Both the position numbers and the translations under genes were made by a program. The notes beneath the pieces were generated by a model that was not told the origin of the DNA, did not search any database, and saw only the letters and a program-made list of their open reading frames with translations. This document shows positions 18,664 to 31,503 of a stretch of 64,000 nucleotides of DNA, one piece after another. Positions within the stretch are counted from its first letter, which is position 1. The number at the start of each line of letters is the position of its first letter. Origin of the DNA: Parvularcula sp. BBD 1991-13 (GTDB lineage: Bacteria; Pseudomonadota; Alphaproteobacteria; Caulobacterales; Parvularculaceae). The stretch lies in NCBI GenBank assembly GCA_001657385.1, contig LYSZ01000005.1:124001-188000 (forward strand), in the 5' to 3' direction.

Positions 18664-19538
18664 GGGTCCCTCCGTTGCGGCAGAGTTGTTTTACTGGCGA
18701 CGCTTCGCGCCGCGGCTTGTGTTGACGTTCTTTTTAGGTCGAGAAATTGCGCCGGGCCTCCGGCGTCGTCGTTTCGGTTCCTCATCGCCCAGGCCCACAA
18801 TGCGCCGTCCGGCAACGGAACGACAAGCGCCCAATGCTCCAGAACCGCAAGGCCGGCCAGCATCGCCAAGAGCAGGAATCCCGCCGAATGAAACGATCCG
18901 AGCGGCTCCAGCGAGGCGAGGTAGGCGAGACCGGCCGCCGCCGATGTGACGGTGAGGATGGCGACAGGGAAAAACGACGTCGCCGCCTTTCGGCCGAAAT
19001 AGGATTTCAGATAGGCCATATGCGAGGGCAGGAAGCTGTCGGCGACATTGGGCGCGCCGAAAAACACCACCAGCTTGGCGCTGATCCGCATTCCCCACAA
19101 CAGAAAAAACGTCCATGCGGCGAATTGGTTCGCCGCGCCCCAGCTCAGCGCCGCGATCAGGGCGGCGTGCACGGCGATGGCGATCTCGTGATGGATCACA
19201 GTTTGCGCCGAAGCGACGAAGCGGGACCATGTGGAAAGCCCTGCCGGGCAGGGGGTTTTGCGTGTTCCGCTGATAAAGCCGAGAAGGAACATGGTCTCGT
19301 GCCAGCCCCACAGGAGGACGCCGACCGTGAAGCCCGCGTAAGCGCCGGCGACGCTGACATCCTCCCGCAGCATCAACAGCGCGAATGTCGACAAGGCGAG
19401 CACGACGGCCGCGCCGGCGGCTGTCCACTTGAAGGTTCGCGCGTTGAGGCCGATGAGCCAGAGGATGACCCCCGTGCTCAGCCACCAGAACAACGCGGCG
19501 AAAACCAGCGGCGCAGCCAGATCATTCATATGCGACAT
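18660..19538 (-). CDS. puhE: Photosynthetic complex assembly protein PuhE
   Basis: A polytopic membrane protein of 292 aa with about seven to eight hydrophobic segments. [24 protein letters not shown] and the [24 protein letters not shown] stretch are characteristic of the PuhE/DUF3623 family. PuhE influences assembly of the reaction centre and LH1 in Rhodobacter; the molecular role is unknown. It lies between acsF and hemA, overlapping hemA by 4 bp. ATG at 19538; an in-frame ATG at 19529 is an alternative. Confidence 0.9.
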   Translation of the reverse strand: MSHMNDLAAPLVFAALFWWLSTGVILWLIGLNARTFKWTAAGAAVVLALSTFALLMLREDVSVAGAYAGFTVGVLLWGWHETMFLLGFISGTRKTPCPAGLSTWSRFVASAQTVIHHEIAIAVHAALIAALSWGAANQFAAWTFFLLWGMRISAKLVVFFGAPNVADSFLPSHMAYLKSYFGRKAATSFFPVAILTVTSAAAGLAYLASLEPLGSFHSAGFLLLAMLAGLAVLEHWALVVPLPDGALWAWAMRNRNDDAGGPAQFLDLKRTSTQAAARSVASKTTLPQRRDP

Positions 19539-19624
19539 TACCCATGTGCGGCGTCATCAAAGTGCGGGCCTATCGTCTATCGCGTCCTTTCGGATCCCCT
19601 TCATGCGCATCCGCGCGGCCGCGC

Positions 19625-20710
19625 CTACCAGACAGGCTGGAGGCGCGTTGTTTGCGGCAGCTCGTTTTTCTTCGTCGGCAGGAAGTACAGCCGCGCAAAG
19701 GTCGCCGCCGTCTTTAGCGCGAGACCGGCCCGTTTCAGCGGCGACAGAAGGCCGCCCTTCTGCTTTGCGTCTTCCATGGCGTCGGCGGTGCGGCGCAGGC
19801 TTTCCATCGCGCTGCGGAATTTCGGATTGTCGATATCCAGCTCGACCGGGAAAACCTGCCGCGCGATTTCGTTGCAGGTCTGGAAGACCTTGTAGTCGTA
19901 CTCGGTCGGATCGAGCCCGAGCGCGTCGTGAAACGCCGGTCGGCGATGGTCGCGCACATACATTGTTGCGTACACCGCGAGCAGGAAGAACCGTATCCAG
20001 AGCTTGTTGGCGCCGGTCAGCAGTTTCGGATCGGCCCGCATCAGCAGGGCGAAGGCCTCGCCATGGCGGAACTCGTCATTGCACCACTCTTCGAACCATT
20101 TGAAAATCGGATGGAAGCGTTTGTCCGGATTGCGTTCCAGGTGACGGAAAATGGTGATGTAGCGGGCGTAGCCGATCTTTTCCGACAAATAGACGCTGTA
20201 GAAAATGAATTTCGGCTTGAAGAAGTGATACTTCTTCGTCTTGGTGAGGAAGCCGAGGTCGACGCCGATGCCGAAATCCTTCAGCACATGGTTGATGAAG
20301 CCGGCGTGGCGCGCCTCGTCGCGGCTCATATATTTGAACAGCGCCTTCATGTCCGGATTGTCCACCTGCTTGACGATCTCCTTGTAGAGAACGCAGCCGG
20401 AAAACTCCGCTGTCAGGGAGCTGACGAGAAAATCCACGAACTCCCGGCGCAGATCGGCGGGCAGTTTGTAAAGGATGTTTTCGAACTCGTCCGTGCGCTT
20501 GAAATGGCCCTTGTTGGGGTCCGCTTCCATCTCCGCGATCAACGGGTCCCACTCCTCGCGCACCAGGCTGACATCCATCTTGTCCATGGCCTCGAAATCG
20601 GTGGTGTAAAAGCGCGGGCTCAGGATCGTGTTTTCGCACGCCGCGTCATTGGTGTTGGAGATGTCGCCGTCGACCGGGACGTCGGATGCGGGCAGCGTGT
20701 GTACGTTCAT
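19625..20710 (-). CDS. acsF: Aerobic Mg-protoporphyrin IX monomethyl ester cyclase AcsF
   Basis: Di-iron oxygenase that forms the fifth ring of bacteriochlorophyll using O2. Iron-ligand motifs are visible: Glu102 in TAEFSG, DEARH (131-135), and NDEFRH (211-216) for the second half-site. The 361-aa length matches the family. The oxygen-independent enzyme BchE is not in this window, so at least part of the cell's pigment synthesis is adapted to air. It follows the 105-aa conserved ORF with a one-base overlap. Confidence 0.95.
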   Translation of the reverse strand: MNVHTLPASDVPVDGDISNTNDAACENTILSPRFYTTDFEAMDKMDVSLVREEWDPLIAEMEADPNKGHFKRTDEFENILYKLPADLRREFVDFLVSSLTAEFSGCVLYKEIVKQVDNPDMKALFKYMSRDEARHAGFINHVLKDFGIGVDLGFLTKTKKYHFFKPKFIFYSVYLSEKIGYARYITIFRHLERNPDKRFHPIFKWFEEWCNDEFRHGEAFALLMRADPKLLTGANKLWIRFFLLAVYATMYVRDHRRPAFHDALGLDPTEYDYKVFQTCNEIARQVFPVELDIDNPKFRSAMESLRRTADAMEDAKQKGGLLSPLKRAGLALKTAATFARLYFLPTKKNELPQTTRLQPVW

Positions 20711-21027
20711 TACAGTCTCCCTGAAGAAAAGCTGACTTCATAAAGTTCGGTAAGCTCGAAATACGCTTTCAGACGTATCAGGAGCTTTTCAAAAAACATC
20801 GCGCGCGTCACTGTCGCCTGCCGCCGCAGGACAAGGCTCTCGCCGAACGGGACGGAAATCGGCGCGCCGTGCACGACGATCCGGTCGCCGACGCTCGGTT
20901 CGACGCCGCCGTCCAATTCCACATGCGCTTCAAGCGTCTCGGTGTTGTGTTCGATCGTGATGGTGCAGGGTACGGTGAATTTCCGCGGCGATTGGTCCGC
21001 GCCGGCGACGGCGGTCATGGTGGTCAT
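20710..21027 (-). CDS. Conserved small protein between puhC and acsF (105 aa)
   Basis: An uncharacterised 105-aa protein found at this position in many photosynthesis clusters of aerobic phototrophs. It has no transmembrane segment or metal motif. Residues 17-75 look beta-rich ([22 protein letters not shown]), with a VGDRIVVHG turn as in small beta-barrels, and the C-terminal third is helical ([25 protein letters not shown]). It overlaps puhC by ATGA and acsF by one base. Its position suggests an accessory role for the cyclase (inference); the known cyclase subunit BciE was not recognised in it. Confidence 0.75.
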   Translation of the reverse strand: MTTMTAVAGADQSPRKFTVPCTITIEHNTETLEAHVELDGGVEPSVGDRIVVHGAPISVPFGESLVLRRQATVTRAMFFEKLLIRLKAYFELTELYEVSFSSGRL

Positions 21028-21479
21028 TGACGCTCTCCTTTTACGCTTAACAATTGGGCGAAATCCTGTTCGTTGTCGTCGCCGAAGGCTTCGAGGCCGA
21101 TAGAGCGGCCGGTCACGGGGTCTTCGATGACGAGGCGTCCGTTGGCGAGGCGGTTGAGACGGAAGGCGTCTTCCGGCGCGCCGCCTTTCACGAGCCGGTC
21201 ATGGGCGAGCGCCCTGAGGGCGACGCGCACGAACCCGCCGGTTTCCGGCTCGTAAAGCCAGATGCGCTCGCCTGCGTCATGGTCGTAGACTGAAACGCCG
21301 CCGTCGGGTTCGTCCCTGAACTGAAGGTTGAGGGTTTGCACCACCTCCGCCTGCGACGCTTCCGCAATGCCCGCGCCGGTCAGGCGGGCCGCGCCGGTGA
21401 CAATGAGCGCGAACAGGACCAGCGACGCCGCGGCGAGCAGCATGGGCCGCGGAACGACAAGATCATGAGCGTGGGACAT
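21024..21479 (-). CDS. puhC: Photosynthetic complex assembly protein PuhC
   Basis: A single-pass membrane protein of 151 aa with a transmembrane helix at about residues 13-33 and a periplasmic beta-rich domain (VSVYDHDAGERIWLYEPETGGFVRV, GRSIGLEAFG). PuhC aids reaction-centre/LH1 assembly. ATG at 21479 follows AAGGAG; the longer frame to 21545 would run into puhB. It overlaps the next ORF by 4 bp. Confidence 0.88.
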   Translation of the reverse strand: MSHAHDLVVPRPMLLAAASLVLFALIVTGAARLTGAGIAEASQAEVVQTLNLQFRDEPDGGVSVYDHDAGERIWLYEPETGGFVRVALRALAHDRLVKGGAPEDAFRLNRLANGRLVIEDPVTGRSIGLEAFGDDNEQDFAQLLSVKGERQ

Positions 21480-21495
21480 GGGACGCGCGTCTCCT

Positions 21496-22194
21496 TTACA
21501 TCGCCGCGACGGCGTCGGCGGGCCGAGGGGCGACGTCGCCCTCAACGCGCGCGCCCTTGGCGGCGCTCTCGTCGGGCGGGGTCAGGCTGACCGCGCTCGG
21601 GGCGTTGGCCCTGATCGCCTCGCACAGAACGCCGGCGACGTCGGGCGCGTCGGGAATGGCGCGCAGCATTGGCTCTGAGCGGCCGAAACGGAACGGGCGC
21701 GCATGGGGCCACATGTGCAGATAGCCGACGCGCGAGCCGTCCGATATGGAAAGCGCGATGTCGCCCTTGCGCTTGCCGTGGGATTTCATGGCGACGCCGG
21801 CGATCTGGGCGAAGGGCGCGTTGACGTATTTGCGAATGGCGACGCCGTAGCGCAGGACGACCCGTTTCGTGGTGATTGTGTATATGGTGGAGCGCGCCAT
21901 CAGCCAGGCAAGGATCATCAGCCCGCCGATGGCGAGGATCGCGGCTGCGGCGGACAGTGCGACCGCGCCGGGAACATCCGCGCTCGCGCCGCGTGCGGAG
22001 AGTTCCGCCGCCCGCCAGCCCGTCGCGATGAGGAAATAGCCGATGATGAAGCGGATGTGAAAGACATGCAGCCCAAGGGCGACGGCGTCGGGACGGCCCT
22101 GCCATATGATGCGCTCGCCTTCCGGGAGGTCGTCGGGCAGTCCCGGAACCGGCTCCGGGCTGCCATCTTCTTCATCGTGAAAGAGGCGGCTCAT
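21496..22194 (-). CDS. puhB: Photosynthetic complex assembly protein PuhB
   Basis: The 232-aa protein has an N-terminal PDDLPEGERIIWQGRPD motif, about three transmembrane segments, and a bacterial PH-like domain (STIYTITTKRVVLRYGVAIRKYVNAPFAQI). PuhB acts in reaction-centre assembly in Rhodobacter. It overlaps puhA by ATGA and lies before puhC. Confidence 0.92.
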   Translation of the reverse strand: MSRLFHDEEDGSPEPVPGLPDDLPEGERIIWQGRPDAVALGLHVFHIRFIIGYFLIATGWRAAELSARGASADVPGAVALSAAAAILAIGGLMILAWLMARSTIYTITTKRVVLRYGVAIRKYVNAPFAQIAGVAMKSHGKRKGDIALSISDGSRVGYLHMWPHARPFRFGRSEPMLRAIPDAPDVAGVLCEAIRANAPSAVSLTPPDESAAKGARVEGDVAPRPADAVAAM

Positions 22195-22973
22195 GTCACC
22201 GGCTCCGCGCGTTCAGGGGTCGCGTAGAGCTTGCCGCCGCCATAATAGCCGGCGATGCGGTCCTCTTCGAGACGGGTGACCGAATCCGGCGATTTGGTCG
22301 TCGGCGCGTGGGCGAAGTGTTCCGCCAGCACCGCTTCGACCTCGACCCGGTTGGCGCCGCGATTGACTTTCACAAAGGTCATCGGCACGAGCACGCGCTT
22401 TTTCATCGGCGCCTCGCCGGTCTCCACTTCGAGATAGCGGATCAGCGCTTCGGCGCGATCAACCCAGATGTCCGTCACCTTGCCGGCGGGTTTTTCGTCG
22501 CCGCCGTAAACGCTCATGCCGCGCGGGTCGGGGTCTCCCTTGGCGATCTCGAACCCGTCGCCGAGCCGTGCGGGCACGATCCGGTCGCGGCCGTCATTGG
22601 TGAGATCGGCGATGTCTTCTCGCTCGGCGAAGGATGCAGGCCCGACGCCGTCGCGCATCGGATCGCCCGTTGGGACGTAAGGCGCGCCCGGCCAGACGGC
22701 GGCGCGGGCCATAGCGTGCTTGCGCCGGTCGCGCTTGCCGTGCGGCACGGTGACGGTTCCGCGATCATGGGGCAGGGTGAAGGTTTTTTGCGGTGCGAAC
22801 CAGAAGACGCCGGACGGTTCCTCCTTACCCGTTGTATCGGCTTCGAGGGGATAGCCCTCGCGCCTGTCCTCGCGACGCAGATAGAAGATCAGTCCAAAGA
22901 AAAATATAGTGAACGCCCACAGGCACACCGAGACCATGTCGAAGCCTCTGAAAAACTCGCCGTCAAAGATCAT
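22191..22973 (-). CDS. puhA: Photosynthetic reaction centre H subunit PuhA
   Basis: Caps the cytoplasmic face of the reaction centre and helps proton delivery to Qb. One N-terminal transmembrane helix (SVCLWAFTIFFFGLIFYLRREDRREGYPLE) is followed by a PRC-barrel domain (GDPDPRGMSVYGGDEKPAGKVTDIWVDRAE). Length 260 aa, as usual. It lies 24 bp after lhaA within the leftward superoperon. Confidence 0.96.
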   Translation of the reverse strand: MIFDGEFFRGFDMVSVCLWAFTIFFFGLIFYLRREDRREGYPLEADTTGKEEPSGVFWFAPQKTFTLPHDRGTVTVPHGKRDRRKHAMARAAVWPGAPYVPTGDPMRDGVGPASFAEREDIADLTNDGRDRIVPARLGDGFEIAKGDPDPRGMSVYGGDEKPAGKVTDIWVDRAEALIRYLEVETGEAPMKKRVLVPMTFVKVNRGANRVEVEAVLAEHFAHAPTTKSPDSVTRLEEDRIAGYYGGGKLYATPERAEPVT

Positions 22974-22997
22974 GACGCTTTCTCCTTGTTGAGCGAA

Positions 22998-24431
22998 CTA
23001 GCCCGGGAACGCCGCCAGTCCGAATTTCTCCTGCTTTTCCCCATCGCCGGTCCGAACCGTTTTGGCGAGCGGGCCGATCGCCGCCAGGGCGGCGAACAGC
23101 AGCAGGATTTCCAGGTGATAAACAAAACCGTATCCGGCGGCCGGCGTTGAAAAAGCCGGGCCGAGGGCGCCCTGCGCCGCAAGCGCTGTGATGAGATCGC
23201 GCAGCGCGCCGCCAAGGGCGATCGCGACGCCGGCGGCAGTGGCCTGCACCGCGCCCCAGGCGCCCAGCGCGATGCCGCTGTCGGCGCCTTTCGCAAGCTC
23301 CATCACCGCCGTCAGGGTGCAGACGGAAAAGAGCCCGCCGCCGAGACCGATCAGCGCAACGCCGATCCTGAAGAGTAGCGGCGATTCTACCGGCGCGGCC
23401 GTGATGATGGCGGAAAACCCGACAATCCCGACCAGCGCGCCGAGGGCGGCGAGGCGGTGCGGCTCCGCTCCGCGAGTGAGGCGGCGCGCGGCGATGGCGA
23501 ACCCGGCAAGGGCGCCGCCCGCGAAGATCGCGGTCAAAAGGGTTGTTTTGCCTACGGACAATAAGAGAATTTCGCCGCCATAAGGCTCGAGCAGGACATC
23601 CTGCATACTGAAGCCCGCCGAGCCGAGGCCGACGGCGACGAGGAGCCGCCTGGCGCGCGGGTCGCGGGTGAATTCGCGCCAGACGGTCCGGAACGGGATC
23701 TGGTCGCGGTCCATGGCGGTCAGCGCGGGGTTGCGCGGCTCCTGTTTCCAGAGCGCGACGATGTTGAGCGCCATGGTGACGACGGCCGCCCCTTGAATCA
23801 CCTTGATCAGCTTGACTTGCGTGAAGTCCGACAGGAGGAGGCCGAAAATGACGGCGCTCACGCCCATGCCGACGAGCAGCATGATGTAAAGGAGCGCCAC
23901 GACGCGGGGGCGGGCGTCCTCCGGCGCGATGTCGGTGGCGAGTGCAAGGCCCGCCGTTTGCGTGACATGGAGACCCGCGCCGACCATGAGGAAGGCGATG
24001 GCCGCGCAAATCTGGCCGATCAGGACCGCGTTATAGGACGGATCGGCGAGGATGATCAGCGCGAAAGGCATGATCGCGAGACCGCCGAACTGGAACATCG
24101 ACCCGAACCAGATATAGGGCGTGCGGCGCCATCCGAGGACGGAGCGATGCATGTCCGATTTGTGCCCGATCAGCGCGCGGAAGGGGGCGAAGACCAGCGG
24201 CAGGGCGACCATCAGCGCCACCAGCCAGGCCGACACGCCAAGCTCGACGATCATGACCCGGTTGATCGTGCCTGTCAGGAGGACAAGGGCCATGCCGACG
24301 GAGACCTGAAACAGCGACAGGCGCAGCAGACGGCTGAGCGGCAGGGCGTCGCTCGCCGCGTCGGCGAAGGGCAGGAACCGCGTTCCGACCGTCGTCCACA
24401 GATGCGCCAGCTTTTCAGGCTGTTTCGTCAT
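22998..24431 (-). CDS. lhaA: LH1 assembly protein LhaA (PucC-family carrier)
   Basis: A 477-aa polytopic protein with about 12 transmembrane segments of the BCD/PucC branch of the major facilitator superfamily. The signature GTINRVMIVELGVSAWLVALMVALPLVFAPFRALIGHKSD is present. LhaA associates with LH1 and bacteriochlorophyll delivery during core-complex assembly. It overlaps bchM by ATGA. A paralogue lies at 37243-38622. Confidence 0.93.
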   Translation of the reverse strand: MTKQPEKLAHLWTTVGTRFLPFADAASDALPLSRLLRLSLFQVSVGMALVLLTGTINRVMIVELGVSAWLVALMVALPLVFAPFRALIGHKSDMHRSVLGWRRTPYIWFGSMFQFGGLAIMPFALIILADPSYNAVLIGQICAAIAFLMVGAGLHVTQTAGLALATDIAPEDARPRVVALLYIMLLVGMGVSAVIFGLLLSDFTQVKLIKVIQGAAVVTMALNIVALWKQEPRNPALTAMDRDQIPFRTVWREFTRDPRARRLLVAVGLGSAGFSMQDVLLEPYGGEILLLSVGKTTLLTAIFAGGALAGFAIAARRLTRGAEPHRLAALGALVGIVGFSAIITAAPVESPLLFRIGVALIGLGGGLFSVCTLTAVMELAKGADSGIALGAWGAVQATAAGVAIALGGALRDLITALAAQGALGPAFSTPAAGYGFVYHLEILLLFAALAAIGPLAKTVRTGDGEKQEKFGLAAFPG

Positions 24432-25131
24432 GCGCGGGCAAGCTCCATCGCCTGGGAAGTGTAAAAGCCGGACTGAATGCGCTCCGTACGCTGCGGGCTC
24501 CAGCCGGCCGGCAGGTTCGAGCCGGCCAGACGCTTGCGCAGGCTGCGTTCGCCGACGGGTTCGATCATCGGGGCGCGGTCGCCTTGGGGAAAGAGCTTGC
24601 CGACGGCGTGCATCACGCTCAGCAGCGGGGTTTTCGGCGCGAAGGTGAAAAGGACCGATGCGCTGGCGCGTCCGGCAAACGCTTCCAGAACGCGGGTGAT
24701 GTCCGCCGCGCGGTAGTGGATAAGCGAATCCATGGCGACCACATGGTCGAAGTCGCCGAGCCCCTTGTCGAACATGTCGCCCGCGTGAAACTCAACCGAC
24801 CCGGCAAGCTGTTCGTCCGCATACCGCGTCCGGGCGAGGTCGAGGAGGGTGCGCGAAAGGTCCACCCCGACCACATGCGCGCCGCGCCGCGCCGCCTCGA
24901 TGGACAATTGTCCCGCGCCGCAGCCTGCGTCGAGCAGACGCCGGCCCGTCATGTCGTCCGGAAGCCAGCCGAGCAGCGTCGCGCGCATGGCGTCGCGGCC
25001 CGCGCGCACCGTGGCGCGCACGCCGCTGACCGGCGCGTCGGACGTCAGCTTAGCCCAGGCGTCGGCCGCCGTGCGGTCGAAATAGGTTTCAAGCCGTCCG
25101 CGCGTGCGGGCGTAGGTCGCAAGATCGGTCA

Positions 25132-25132
<1 letters not shown>
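24428..25132 (-). CDS. bchM: Mg-protoporphyrin IX O-methyltransferase BchM
   Basis: Methylates the 13-propionate of Mg-protoporphyrin with S-adenosylmethionine, making the substrate of AcsF. The 234-aa class I methyltransferase has the SAM motif LLDAGCGAGQLSIEAARRGA (from residue 66) and an MDSLIHY motif. It lies directly between bchL and lhaA with overlaps at both ends. Confidence 0.93.
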
Positions 25133-26082
<950 letters not shown>

Positions 26083-29000
26083 TCAGGCCGCCGCGCCGGT
26101 CGGCGCGCCAATGCCTTCGATCCGGTCTTCGATGTCTTCGCCGGCGCGCTGCAGCGCTTCCAGGGTCTCCGGATCCGGCGTCCAGTATTGGCGGTCGCAG
26201 GCTTCAAGGAGACGGTTCGCCACTTTCGCGCAGGATTTCGGGTTCAACGCGCAGAGCCGTTCGCGCAGCTCCGTATCAAGAATGAATGTTTCCGTGAGGC
26301 GCTGATAGACCCAGGGGGCGACCTGGCCGGTGGTGGCCGACCAGCCCATTGTATTGGTGATCTGCGCCTCGATCTGACGCACGCCCTCATAACCGTGTTT
26401 CAGCATGCCCTCATACCATTTCGGATTGAGGGTGCGCGTGCGCGATTCCAGCGCCACCTGTTCGGACAGGGTGCGCACGACGCCGTCGCCGCGGGTCTGA
26501 TCGCCGATATAGACCGGCGCATCCTCGCCCCTGGCGCGGCTGACGGCGCGGCCGATGCCGCCCAGCGTATCGAAATAGTGGTCGATGGTGGTCACGCCCA
26601 GTTCGACCGATTCGAGATTCTGGTAGGCGAGATCGACATGACCGAAAATCTCGCCCAAGAGTTCTGGCTGCGCCGTCGGCGCGCCGGATGCGCCGTAAGC
26701 GAAGCATTTTCGCTTGGTGTAGGCGTCCGCCAGTTCGTCCTCGTCGTTCCAGCAGCCGGCGTCGACCAACTGGTTGACATTCGCGCCATAGGCGCCGTCG
26801 GCGTTGGAGAAAACGCGCAGCGCCGCTGTTTCGAGGTCGCAGCCATGCCGAGCCTGGTAGGCGAGCGCGTGCTTGCGCACAAAATTCATCTCGGCCGGTT
26901 CGTCGGCCGCCGCGGCCGCAAGGGCCGCTTCGGCGAGCATGCGCGTCTGCAACGGCAGGAGGTCGCGGAAAATGCCGGAGAGGGTCGCCACGACGTCGAT
27001 CCGCGGGCGTGCGAGATCCTCCAGTGGGATCAGTTCCGCGCCGCAGAGCCGGCCATAGCCGTCGAATCGGGGCTTCGCGCCGAAAAGCGCCAGCGCCTGC
27101 GCAATCTGGGCGCCTTCGCTTTTGAGGTTGTCCGTACCCCAAAGAACGATGGCGACGGTTTCCGGCAGCGGCGCGCCGTCCGCCATGTGACGCGCGAGGA
27201 GAAGGTCCGCGCAGCGCCGCCCCTCGGCGACGGCGAACGCGCTCGGCAGGCGATAGGGGTCGAAGCCGTGAATGTTTCGCCCCGTGGGCAGGATGTCGGC
27301 GTTGTGGATGAGGTCGCCGCCGGCGACCGGCGCGATGAAGCCGCCGTCAAGGGCGTGGATGAGCGCTGGCAGTTCGTTGTCCGCCTGCAACTGCTGATTG
27401 ACGTGCGACGCCGCTTCGAGGTCATGCAGGCGGTCCGTCAACCGATGGGCGCGCGCGGCCTCGGCGACGGCGGCGCCGTTGACGATGTCGGCCAGCGCCG
27501 CGCGCGGCAGCGGTTCGGCGCTTCCGCCGTCCTCGTGGCCGTAGGACATGGCGGCGAGCGTGTCGATGCGTTCCTCCGCATCCGGTGCTTCGCCCGCGAC
27601 GTGCAATCCGTGCGGGATGAGGGTTTCCTCGATCTCGGCGAGCTTGCCGCGCAGACGGCCGACTTCGCGCTCCGCGTCGTCGCTCCATTGCGGTTCTGCC
27701 GCCGCGAGGTTCAGTGCGGCGGCTTCGGCCTGGATGAACTCGCCGAGCGCGCGGCGCTCCTTGCCGTCGCCGGGCGGCGTCCCGCGCCAGCGGTCGAGCG
27801 CCGATTTCAGTTCGCTGAGATCCTTGTAAAGCCCCGCATTCGTGATCGCCGGCGACAGATAGCTGACCGTCGTCGCCGCCGAGCGTCGCTTGGCCATCGC
27901 TGCCTCGGACGGGTTGTTGGCCGCGTAGAAATAGTAGTTCGGCACATCGCCGATCAGATAGTCGGACCAGCATTCGCCGGTCAGCCCCGTCTGCTTGCCG
28001 GGCATGAACTCCAGCGCGCCATGGGTGCCGAAATGCAGGACCGCGTCGGCGCCGAAATCCTCCCGCAGGTAACGGTAGAACGCGGCGAAAGCGTGGGTCG
28101 GCGCAAAGCTGTTTTCGAACAGAAGGCGCATCGGATCGCCTTCATAGCCAAAGGCGGGCTGCACGCCGACAAAAATGTTGCCGAATTCGGCGCCGAGAAT
28201 ATGGATCGTGCGGCCATCCGTTTGCTGACGGCCAGGCGCGGGGCCCCATTGGCGTTCGATGTGCGCAAGGCGCGTCTCGCGCCGGACATGCTCGTTCGCC
28301 GGTATGCGCGCATGGACATTGGCGTCCGCGCCGAACCGCGACGCATTGCCCTCAAGGAGGCGCGCGCGCAGCGCGGCGACCGAGTCGGGAACGTCCACCT
28401 TGTAACCGGCGGCGGCCAGCGCTTTCAGGGTGTTGTGCAATGATTCGTATACGGCGAGCCCCGCGGCGGTGCCGACGCCGCCCCCATTGGGCGGGAAGTT
28501 GAACAGTACGATGGCGAGCTTGCGCTCCGCGTCCTTCGCCCGGCGCAGTTTCACAAGTTTGTCGACCCGCGCGGCGAGCGCCTCCACCCGTTCCGCGCAA
28601 GCGATCATGGCCGGACCTTCGCCGTGGACGCGGCACCGGCGCTCGCAGCCTTCGCAATGGCCGCCGGCGCCGCCGGAGCGTCCGCCGAAAACAGTCGGCT
28701 CGATGGCGCCGTCCAGTTCCGGGATGGCGATCATGATCGTCGCTTCGACGGGCGACAGGCCGCTGTCGCTGCGCCGCCAGTCCTCAAGGGTCTGGAATTC
28801 GAGCGCATGGGCGGAGAGGTAGGGAATGTCGAGTTTGCCGAGGATTTTCGCCGCCGCGGCCGAGTCGTTATAGGCCGGTCCGCCGACGAGCGAAAACCCG
28901 GTCAGCGACACCATCGCATCGATCACCGGCGCGCCGTCCCTGATGAAGAATTTTTCAATCGCCGGCCGCGCGTCAAGGCCGCTCGCAAAGGCCGGAATAA

Positions 29001-29835
29001 CGCGCAGCCCGCGCGCTTCCAGCGCCTCGATGGCGCCGTCGTAATGGCCGGTGTCGCCGGAAAGCACATAGGAGCGCATGATCAGAACGCCAACGGTCGG
29101 CTTTTTGCTGCGCGCAAGCGGCAGCTTCGCCGCCGTTTCGGCGATGACGGGGCTCATGCGCGGGTGATAGACGCCGACATCCGGGTATTCCACCGGCGCC
29201 GCCGGGGCCAGCGCGCCGCGCAGGCATTCCCGCGGACCGGCGGCATAGCGGTCGAGAAGATACTTCACCAGGTTGGCGATGTTGCCCTCCGACCCCGCGA
29301 GCACATATTGCAGGGTCAGGAAGTAAGCGCGCACATCCTGCGCCGTACCCGGAATGAACTTCAGCAGTTTCGGGAGATTGCGCAGCATCTTGAGCTGATG
29401 CGCGCCGGCGTTCGCCTTGTCTTTCGAACCCCGCAGACGCTTCAGGAGCGCAATCGGCCCCGATTGCGGCTTGTCCATGCGAAACCTGCCGAGGCGCGTC
29501 AACTTGACGATTTCCGCCGCGGAGAGACACCCGACCATGACGTCGCAGTGCTCGCGCCGCGCCTCCAGACTCGGCAGGATCGCCTTGATCTGGTCTTCCA
29601 TGAACAGCATCGTCGCAACGACGACGTCGGCCGTCGCGATCGCGGCCTTGCAGCGCTCCAGCGCATTCGGGTCGCGCGACCAGTCAGCGGCCACGTGCAG
29701 CGAGAGATCGAGGCCGGGAAGGTCCTTGCGCAGGCTGACGCGGGCGCGGTCGACCGCGCCGGCGAGGTGGCTGTCCAGCGAAATCATCACCACCCGGATG
29801 GGGGCGTCATATGCCGCGCTGCGCTTACCGGCCAT
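26083..29835 (-). CDS. bchH: Magnesium chelatase subunit H BchH
   Basis: Large porphyrin-binding subunit of Mg chelatase, which works with BchI and BchD; neither of those is in this window. The 1250-aa length and the blocks [35 protein letters not shown] and [17 protein letters not shown] are typical. A Cys-rich stretch [12 protein letters not shown] (near residue 400) is present. It overlaps bchB by 11 bp. Confidence 0.96.
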   Translation of the reverse strand: MAGKRSAAYDAPIRVVMISLDSHLAGAVDRARVSLRKDLPGLDLSLHVAADWSRDPNALERCKAAIATADVVVATMLFMEDQIKAILPSLEARREHCDVMVGCLSAAEIVKLTRLGRFRMDKPQSGPIALLKRLRGSKDKANAGAHQLKMLRNLPKLLKFIPGTAQDVRAYFLTLQYVLAGSEGNIANLVKYLLDRYAAGPRECLRGALAPAAPVEYPDVGVYHPRMSPVIAETAAKLPLARSKKPTVGVLIMRSYVLSGDTGHYDGAIEALEARGLRVIPAFASGLDARPAIEKFFIRDGAPVIDAMVSLTGFSLVGGPAYNDSAAAAKILGKLDIPYLSAHALEFQTLEDWRRSDSGLSPVEATIMIAIPELDGAIEPTVFGGRSGGAGGHCEGCERRCRVHGEGPAMIACAERVEALAARVDKLVKLRRAKDAERKLAIVLFNFPPNGGGVGTAAGLAVYESLHNTLKALAAAGYKVDVPDSVAALRARLLEGNASRFGADANVHARIPANEHVRRETRLAHIERQWGPAPGRQQTDGRTIHILGAEFGNIFVGVQPAFGYEGDPMRLLFENSFAPTHAFAAFYRYLREDFGADAVLHFGTHGALEFMPGKQTGLTGECWSDYLIGDVPNYYFYAANNPSEAAMAKRRSAATTVSYLSPAITNAGLYKDLSELKSALDRWRGTPPGDGKERRALGEFIQAEAAALNLAAAEPQWSDDAEREVGRLRGKLAEIEETLIPHGLHVAGEAPDAEERIDTLAAMSYGHEDGGSAEPLPRAALADIVNGAAVAEAARAHRLTDRLHDLEAASHVNQQLQADNELPALIHALDGGFIAPVAGGDLIHNADILPTGRNIHGFDPYRLPSAFAVAEGRRCADLLLARHMADGAPLPETVAIVLWGTDNLKSEGAQIAQALALFGAKPRFDGYGRLCGAELIPLEDLARPRIDVVATLSGIFRDLLPLQTRMLAEAALAAAAADEPAEMNFVRKHALAYQARHGCDLETAALRVFSNADGAYGANVNQLVDAGCWNDEDELADAYTKRKCFAYGASGAPTAQPELLGEIFGHVDLAYQNLESVELGVTTIDHYFDTLGGIGRAVSRARGEDAPVYIGDQTRGDGVVRTLSEQVALESRTRTLNPKWYEGMLKHGYEGVRQIEAQITNTMGWSATTGQVAPWVYQRLTETFILDTELRERLCALNPKSCAKVANRLLEACDRQYWTPDPETLEALQRAGEDIEDRIEGIGAPTGAAA

Positions 29836-31503
29836 AATGGGCTTTCGCCTCGTAAAGGGTGTCCACGGTGATGGTGTCGAGCTTCTGCGCGGTCGCGTAG
29901 TTTTCCGTATTGCGCCGCGCCTTGCCGCGCACGAAGAACGGGATCTTTTTCAACTCCCGCTCTGCGTCCGGCGCCCAGGTCAGGACGTCCGTTTCTGCTT
30001 GAGCCGCGCCCGCTTCAGCCGGGTTGGCTTCAGCGTTGTCACTCGGCGTTTCGGGGGCTGCGCCCTCGGCGGTTTGCCGCGCCGCTTCCATGGTCGCTTT
30101 TGGGGCCGCTTCTGGGACCGCGCGCTCCCCGGCCGGCGCGCTCTCCGCCCGCGGCGCGTCCTGCTCGCGCGCGCCGCCATGGCCGCCGAGGTGAGACGGC
30201 CCCGCGCCGTCGTGAAATTCGAAATCCTCGCGGAACATGCCGAGCAGGTGTTCTTCAAGGCCCATCACAAGCGGGTGCACCCAGGTGTCGAACAGAACGC
30301 TCGCCCCTTCGAACCCCATCTGGGGCGAATAGCGGGCCGGAAAATCCTGCACATGCACCGGGGCGGAAATGACGGCGCAGGGCAGGCCGAGCCGCTTGGC
30401 GATATGGCGCTCCATCTGGGTGCCGAGCACGAGTTCCGGTTGCGCCTCGGCGATTTTCTCCTCGACCTCCAGGTAATCGTCCGTAATCAGCGGTTCAACG
30501 CCGTAACGGGCGGCCGCGGCGCGCACGTCGCGGGCGAATTCGCGGTTGTAGCAGCCAAGGCCCGCGATCTCGAACGCGAATTCTTCCACCGCCACGCGCG
30601 CCGCAGCGACCGCGTGGGTGGCGTCGCCGAAAATGAACACGCGCTTGCCGGTGAGGTAATTGGAATCGATCGACCGCGACCACCATGGAAAGTTCGACTG
30701 GGGCAGGTCTGCCGCATCCGGATCGATTCCCGCAAGCTGGGCGACTTCGGCGACGAAATCGCGCGTCGCGCCGATGCCGATGGGGACCGTTTGCGTGTAG
30801 GGCTGGCCGCATTCGCGTTTCAGCCAGCGCGCGGCCGCGTCGGCGATTTCCGGATACATGACGACGTTGAAATCTGCGGCGGCGAGCCGCGCGATGTCTT
30901 GCGGTCCCGCCCCCATGGGCGCGGTCGCATTGACGTCGACGCCAAGGGCGGCCATCAGTTTCGCGATTTCCGCAACGTCGTCGCGATGACGGAAGCCGAG
31001 AGCGGTCGGGCCGAGCAGGTTGCAGCTCGGACGGCCCGTGGCCGCCGACCGCTTTTCCGCGCCGCGGTCGACGAGGTTCCGCACCAGTTGGTAAAACGTC
31101 TCCGACGCGCCCCAATTTTCCTTGCGCTGATAAGACGGCAACTCCAGCGGGACCACCGGGACGGGCAGGGCGAGCGCCTTGGCGAGGCCGCCGGGGTCGT
31201 CCTGGATCAATTCCGCCGTACAGGACGCGCCGACCATCATGGCTTTCGGCTGGAACCGGTCATAAGCGTCGCGCGCCGCTTTCTTGAAGATTTCCGCCGT
31301 GTCCGAGCCCAGGTCGCGGGCTTCAAAGGTAGTGTAGGTGACCGGCGGGCGCTGGTCCCGCCGTTCGATCATCGTAAACAGAAGATCTGCATACGTATCG
31401 CCCTGCGGCGCATGCAGAACGTAATGAGTGTCTTTCATGCCCGTCGCCACGCGCATGGCGCCGACATGGGGCGGGCCTTCATATGTCCAAACCGTCAGTT
31501 GCA

